Shown: piece after piece, positions 60,569-64,000 of the stretch
Position numbering within the stretch: position 1 is the first letter of the stretch
Layout: each line of letters starts with the position of its first letter
DNA from: a virus
Strand: one strand, 5' to 3'
DNA: 64,000 nt
Virus record (IMG/VR): IMGVR_UViG_3300022748_000017
Span: 1-64,000 of that record
Notes under the pieces: model-generated
What the model saw: only the letters and a program-made list of their open reading frames with translations
Told to the model about the DNA's origin: nothing
The model's database searches: none
Made by a program: the position numbers and the translations under genes

Positions 60569-61981
60569 TTATTTGCCAATGTTCATTTTGCTCTTTTGGT
60601 TGCCGCCTCCACCCCCAGTATCTTGGGGGCTAGAGCCTGGAATCGGCTCTTGTTTCTTGTCTTTTTGGGTCAATTCATCACCGCCTTCAATTTCTGGCAA
60701 ACCCAGATATTGACGCGCTTCATTGGGGGTCATAATCCCCGCCGACACACCAGCACTGGAAAAGTTCATCTGATCCAATGGTGCGCCTTTTAGGAAATTG
60801 CGGGTATCAAACTCAACATACAAATTTGGATAACCAGCGAAAAGATGTTGCTTCAACTTCTGTTGGACGTTGACCAAAAGCGGGTACATGGTGGATTTGT
60901 AGAACTCATCCAACATGGTTTGGGTGTTGTTGTATTTCTGATCTGCCACACCAATCATTGCAGGTGGCACACCAAACACACCACACAAACGCTTCATGGT
61001 TTGTAGCTTCAAAGCTGCGGCATCGGCATCTTGCAGGTTCAGCATCTTGATTGGCTCATAAGTCATGCCGCTATCAAGCAACATACCTTGACCAGCTTTA
61101 GACGGGTCGCTGTCTTTGCTACCCGTCATTTGATTCCACGCTTCTTTCAGACGGGCAGCAATTTCCTTGTACTTGCCATCGGGAATGATGGCTTCAGTAC
61201 GGAAAAGGCCAGATGGTTTAGCGCCATTCTGCATGATGTAGTTGGCATACAGGTCAATATCTTGGTCAAGGCCAACCAATTCCGCCGCCAAAATACCTTT
61301 GTTGAAACCTGCCGAACCCTGCCAAGCCTGGTCAGTAACGTGCATGATTTGATAATAGGGAATCTGGTTCCCATCATTGAAACCATAGTAGTTTTGCGCT
61401 CCAACTGGCGTGCTAAGACGGTATGTTGGATAACGAGTAGGCGTAACCGTAGGCGCAATCAGCGTGCTATCCAACACATACATTTCTAGCGGTGTCTGTG
61501 TGCTGTTTTCCTTGTCTTTGCGCCACCACAACGTGAACGCCTCGCCCGACAGTTCGTGCCACATCAGCCATTGATACCAGAATTCGTATTGGCTTTGAAA
61601 ATTGTTTGGATTGCTCAACAAACTCAGCACAGACTTGGCTTTGGCTTTATCGCGGGGGCCAACTTTATCGGATCGCACAGCATCCACAAATGTGCCGTTA
61701 TCGTCTTGGTACATAACTCGGATTGGCAACTGGGCCAATGACCGAGCCTTAACTCCAACGCAAGCCATGACAGTGCTATTACGGGAAAGCACCGACATAT
61801 CAACGGGCCGACCAGCATTAGTGGTACTTGCCGTGGTGACATAAAGGATTTGCTGGGCAACTTGTGGGCCTTTTTGACCTGCCGCCCAAAGGACGTTGTT
61901 ACCAAGGGCAGTTTGACCAAAAAGCGTGTTGCTTTCGGACTTTTTTGGGTCTTTGCGCTTGAAAATGTCAAGAATTGCCAT
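60569..61981 (-). CDS. Portal protein (HK97 type, module B)
   Basis: 470 aa from the ATG at 61981 (MAILDIFKRKDPK). RNSTVMACVGVKARSLAQLPI, YEFWYQWLMWHELSGEAF, GVPPAMIG and IMTPNEARQYLG blocks. Homologue of 20621-22018. Confidence 0.92.
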   Translation of the reverse strand: MAILDIFKRKDPKKSESNTLFGQTALGNNVLWAAGQKGPQVAQQILYVTTASTTNAGRPVDMSVLSRNSTVMACVGVKARSLAQLPIRVMYQDDNGTFVDAVRSDKVGPRDKAKAKSVLSLLSNPNNFQSQYEFWYQWLMWHELSGEAFTLWWRKDKENSTQTPLEMYVLDSTLIAPTVTPTRYPTYRLSTPVGAQNYYGFNDGNQIPYYQIMHVTDQAWQGSAGFNKGILAAELVGLDQDIDLYANYIMQNGAKPSGLFRTEAIIPDGKYKEIAARLKEAWNQMTGSKDSDPSKAGQGMLLDSGMTYEPIKMLNLQDADAAALKLQTMKRLCGVFGVPPAMIGVADQKYNNTQTMLDEFYKSTMYPLLVNVQQKLKQHLFAGYPNLYVEFDTRNFLKGAPLDQMNFSSAGVSAGIMTPNEARQYLGLPEIEGGDELTQKDKKQEPIPGSSPQDTGGGGGNQKSKMNIGK

Positions 61982-61988
61982 GTTTGCC

Positions 61989-63653
61989 TCAGAAAGTGCG
62001 GAATCCAAAACCGCTTACAGCGGGATTATCCAAGGAACAGTGCATAGCAATAATCATTGCAATGATCCCGTCCACCTTGGCGCTTTTATCGGCCTCATTC
62101 TTGCGAATCTTGATGTTTCCGTTCACATCCTCATAAACTTCGCAGTTTCCGAGTTGCCAACCCACAAAAGCGTTTCCATTATGCCTTATTTGATAATTCA
62201 TCAACAATTTTTCAACGTGCTTGCTGGGATTGGACAAAACCGCCATACCTTGGCCCACTTTTTTGACGGGCAAGCCGTTATCCACCAATCGAGCAACTAG
62301 GCTGGCAGCGTTGTACGCATCAAATCCGATTTCTTTCACATCGTACTTTTGGCATTGCTGGACAATGTAATCGCTGATTTCTCGGTCATCCATGACGTTG
62401 CCTTCGGTAACGTGAAGGATTCCAGATTGCCGCGCAACCCTAAATATGTCCCCGTAATGTTTAGGAATGAGATTAAAGCCATCCTCTGGCAAAAAGAACT
62501 TGAATTCGGCTTCGTAGTCATCTTCTGCATATCTTTTCAGCGTACAAACAGCGTTCAAATCTCGCGTTGCCGCCAAGTCAAACCCAATAAATACCGCTTC
62601 TGGTTCACGTTGTTCCACCCTAATTAGGGTGCGAGGATCGTCCCAATATGCTCTATCAATCCAAGCACTATTGGCGCTGACATAGATATTTAGGGTTTTG
62701 CACAAGAATTCGTTTAGGGCCGCTGGTTTGTGTTTGGCTTCCTCTGCCCGTTGTGCAATAGCTTCTTCAAAAACGGTAATCCCGTGCATCGGATTGGCTT
62801 TTGCCCATGTCTTAGGATCACGCCAATCATCCGCAGGGTCTAGGCTATACAGCAATCCAAACCACCTTGGGTTGTCCTCAGCCTCGCCAGAAAGCATAGC
62901 TTCCAGCATCATCATGTCTTCGTAGAACTTGGTTTCCTTGGTAAAGCTGGCAGTCGTAATGTAAATCCTTAGCGGATTCTTACGAGCAACCATACCCGAG
63001 TGCAAAACCTCAATACTGTTCCGGTCAACGATCTGGGCTGCTTCGTCAATGATGGCACAAGACGGGTTCAAACCGTCGCCAGTCTTTTTGGTGTCCCGGC
63101 TCAAAGCCTTGAACATACTTTGGCTGTCGCCAGTCTTGGTGATCTGCTTTTTAACTACGCTGTACATAGAAGCAACATCACCAGGCATAGCTTCCACAAA
63201 ACCAGTGGATGCCGTGAAAACAATGTTGGCTTGGTCGCGAGTGGTCGCCAGGCAATAGACTTCAGAGCCAGCCTCACCAAAAGCTAACTCATAAAGGGCA
63301 ATTGCCGCAGTCAGGGTAGATTTACCAGCTTTGCGAGGGATGTAAACAATCACATCCGTAACCATCCGTTGGCTCGTATCCTTTTTGGATCGGAACCCAT
63401 AAATGGCGCAAATTAGGAAAATCTGGAAAGGCTGAAGGGTTAGTTGCTTTCCAGCGTCTGGGCCTTTGGTATTGTGAAGCGTTCCAACAAAATCAAGGAA
63501 ATGCTGCACATACCGGACATGGAATTCCCACGCCCATTCCCTATTTTCTAGTTGATTTAGGAAACGCTGACAGGCCAACCGAATGTTTCGGCAAACCTGA
63601 ATCTCACCTCGGACAACCTGTACAGCATAAAGAATCCCGTCTTCGTATATCAT
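61989..63653 (-). CDS. Terminase large subunit (module B)
   Basis: 554 aa. Walker A IPRKAGKST, Walker B CAIIDEAAQ, nuclease GFDLAATRD and KVDGIIAMI. Only about half identical to the module A enzyme, so the packaging machinery of the two phages is clearly distinct. Confidence 0.93.
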   Translation of the reverse strand: MIYEDGILYAVQVVRGEIQVCRNIRLACQRFLNQLENREWAWEFHVRYVQHFLDFVGTLHNTKGPDAGKQLTLQPFQIFLICAIYGFRSKKDTSQRMVTDVIVYIPRKAGKSTLTAAIALYELAFGEAGSEVYCLATTRDQANIVFTASTGFVEAMPGDVASMYSVVKKQITKTGDSQSMFKALSRDTKKTGDGLNPSCAIIDEAAQIVDRNSIEVLHSGMVARKNPLRIYITTASFTKETKFYEDMMMLEAMLSGEAEDNPRWFGLLYSLDPADDWRDPKTWAKANPMHGITVFEEAIAQRAEEAKHKPAALNEFLCKTLNIYVSANSAWIDRAYWDDPRTLIRVEQREPEAVFIGFDLAATRDLNAVCTLKRYAEDDYEAEFKFFLPEDGFNLIPKHYGDIFRVARQSGILHVTEGNVMDDREISDYIVQQCQKYDVKEIGFDAYNAASLVARLVDNGLPVKKVGQGMAVLSNPSKHVEKLLMNYQIRHNGNAFVGWQLGNCEVYEDVNGNIKIRKNEADKSAKVDGIIAMIIAMHCSLDNPAVSGFGFRTF

Positions 63654-64000
63654 GGCCCACCAAGTAATTTGGCGTATTTACCCGCCTCTGTCTTATTTTG
63701 TGCAAGCCGACCTTTTGGAGTCAGCCCAAGTTCATTCATTAGGACAACCGCCCGTGTAAGCGCCCTATCCCCAGCAGTCAGGTATGGATGTGGTCCAACC
63801 GTCTTGCCGCCGTTGAATTCGGTAATGATGCCTTCTTCCTGAACACCCTTCCAGCATCGGACGTAAATCTCAATCTGAGTCGCTAGTGCTGCAAGAACGT
63901 GCTTATCTTGGTCACTTCCAATGCTGTAGGTTTCCCATAGAAAATCAGAAGTTTCCTGAATGAATTTGGTTCTATCCCAAGATTCTGGGTTATCCAGCCA
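63650..64000 (-). CDS. Terminase small subunit, partial (module B)
   Basis: 116 codons plus stop, open to the window edge, so the start is missing. Reads WLDNPESWDRTKFIQ, then LNELG-like VLMNELGLTPKGRLAQ, ending KLLGGP. Its stop overlaps the TerL start as ATGA. Matches 23700-24071 at the NDP/DNPxSW and ELGL blocks. The last 350 bases of the window contain only this gene. Confidence 0.75.
   Translation of the reverse strand, partial: WLDNPESWDRTKFIQETSDFLWETYSIGSDQDKHVLAALATQIEIYVRCWKGVQEEGIITEFNGGKTVGPHPYLTAGDRALTRAVVLMNELGLTPKGRLAQNKTEAGKYAKLLGGP

Noticed and set aside
1-64000. Prophage in a bacterial chromosome
   Set aside because: No integrase, attachment site or bacterial gene was seen in 64 kb; a free phage or a phage contig explains everything.

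Overview
The window is DNA of tailed double-stranded DNA bacteriophage. Every gene with a recognisable role is a phage gene: HK97-type packaging and head genes, a lambda-like siphovirus tail with a long tape measure and a frameshifted tail-assembly chaperone, adhesins, lysis genes and a small replication/recombination set. A signal-arrest lysozyme and nested Rz/Rz1 spanins point to a Gram-negative host. Several small genes look like ones common in phages of Burkholderiales, so a betaproteobacterial, possibly freshwater, host is my inference. I see no integrase, transposase, tRNA or recognisable CI repressor.

Layout. (A) 1-24071: a leftward late module, read from the small terminase at 24071 down to a glycosyltransferase at 14: TerS, TerL, portal, protease, two tandem capsid proteins, connector genes, tail tube, chaperones, tape measure, tail tip, fibres, adhesin, cupin, glycosyltransferase. 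Upstream lie a C5 methyltransferase (24093-24836) and an HNH nuclease (25094-25516). (B) 25517-27162: a DnaA-box cluster and six small rightward genes. (C) 27163-27826: non-coding, with tandem terminators, a GGCGGCAG repeat field and a facing terminator. (D) 35759 down to 27827: a very compact leftward early operon with replication/recombination genes (replication protein, NinB, VRR-NUC-like, Ref-like and HNH nucleases) and many unknowns. (E) 35867-38327: a rightward early operon with YqaJ-like exonuclease, SSB and MazG-like genes. (F) 39351 down to 38278: holin, endolysin, Rz and Rz1. (G) 39363-64000: a second late module, syntenic with A but from a different related phage, cut off inside its small terminase.

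The first 127 bases are identical to 39350-39476 and the match ends at base 128. The joint falls between glycosyltransferase and holin. If base 39349 is joined to base 1, the late operon runs without a gap from 25516 through the glycosyltransferase into the lysis genes. The simplest reading is that 1-39349 is one complete circularly closed phage genome (about 39.3 kb) and that 39350 onward belongs to a co-occurring relative joined at a shared 127-mer during assembly. A true tandem of two phages is not excluded.

Most notable are two tandem paralogous HK97-fold capsid genes, one without a scaffold domain, separated by a conserved terminator in both modules; a conserved -1 frameshift in the tail chaperones using two different slippery heptamers; two adjacent hairpins at 34707-34807 whose 7-nt loops are perfectly complementary; and an adhesion cassette holding glycosyltransferase, cupin and GNAT genes that is much better conserved between the modules than the head genes.
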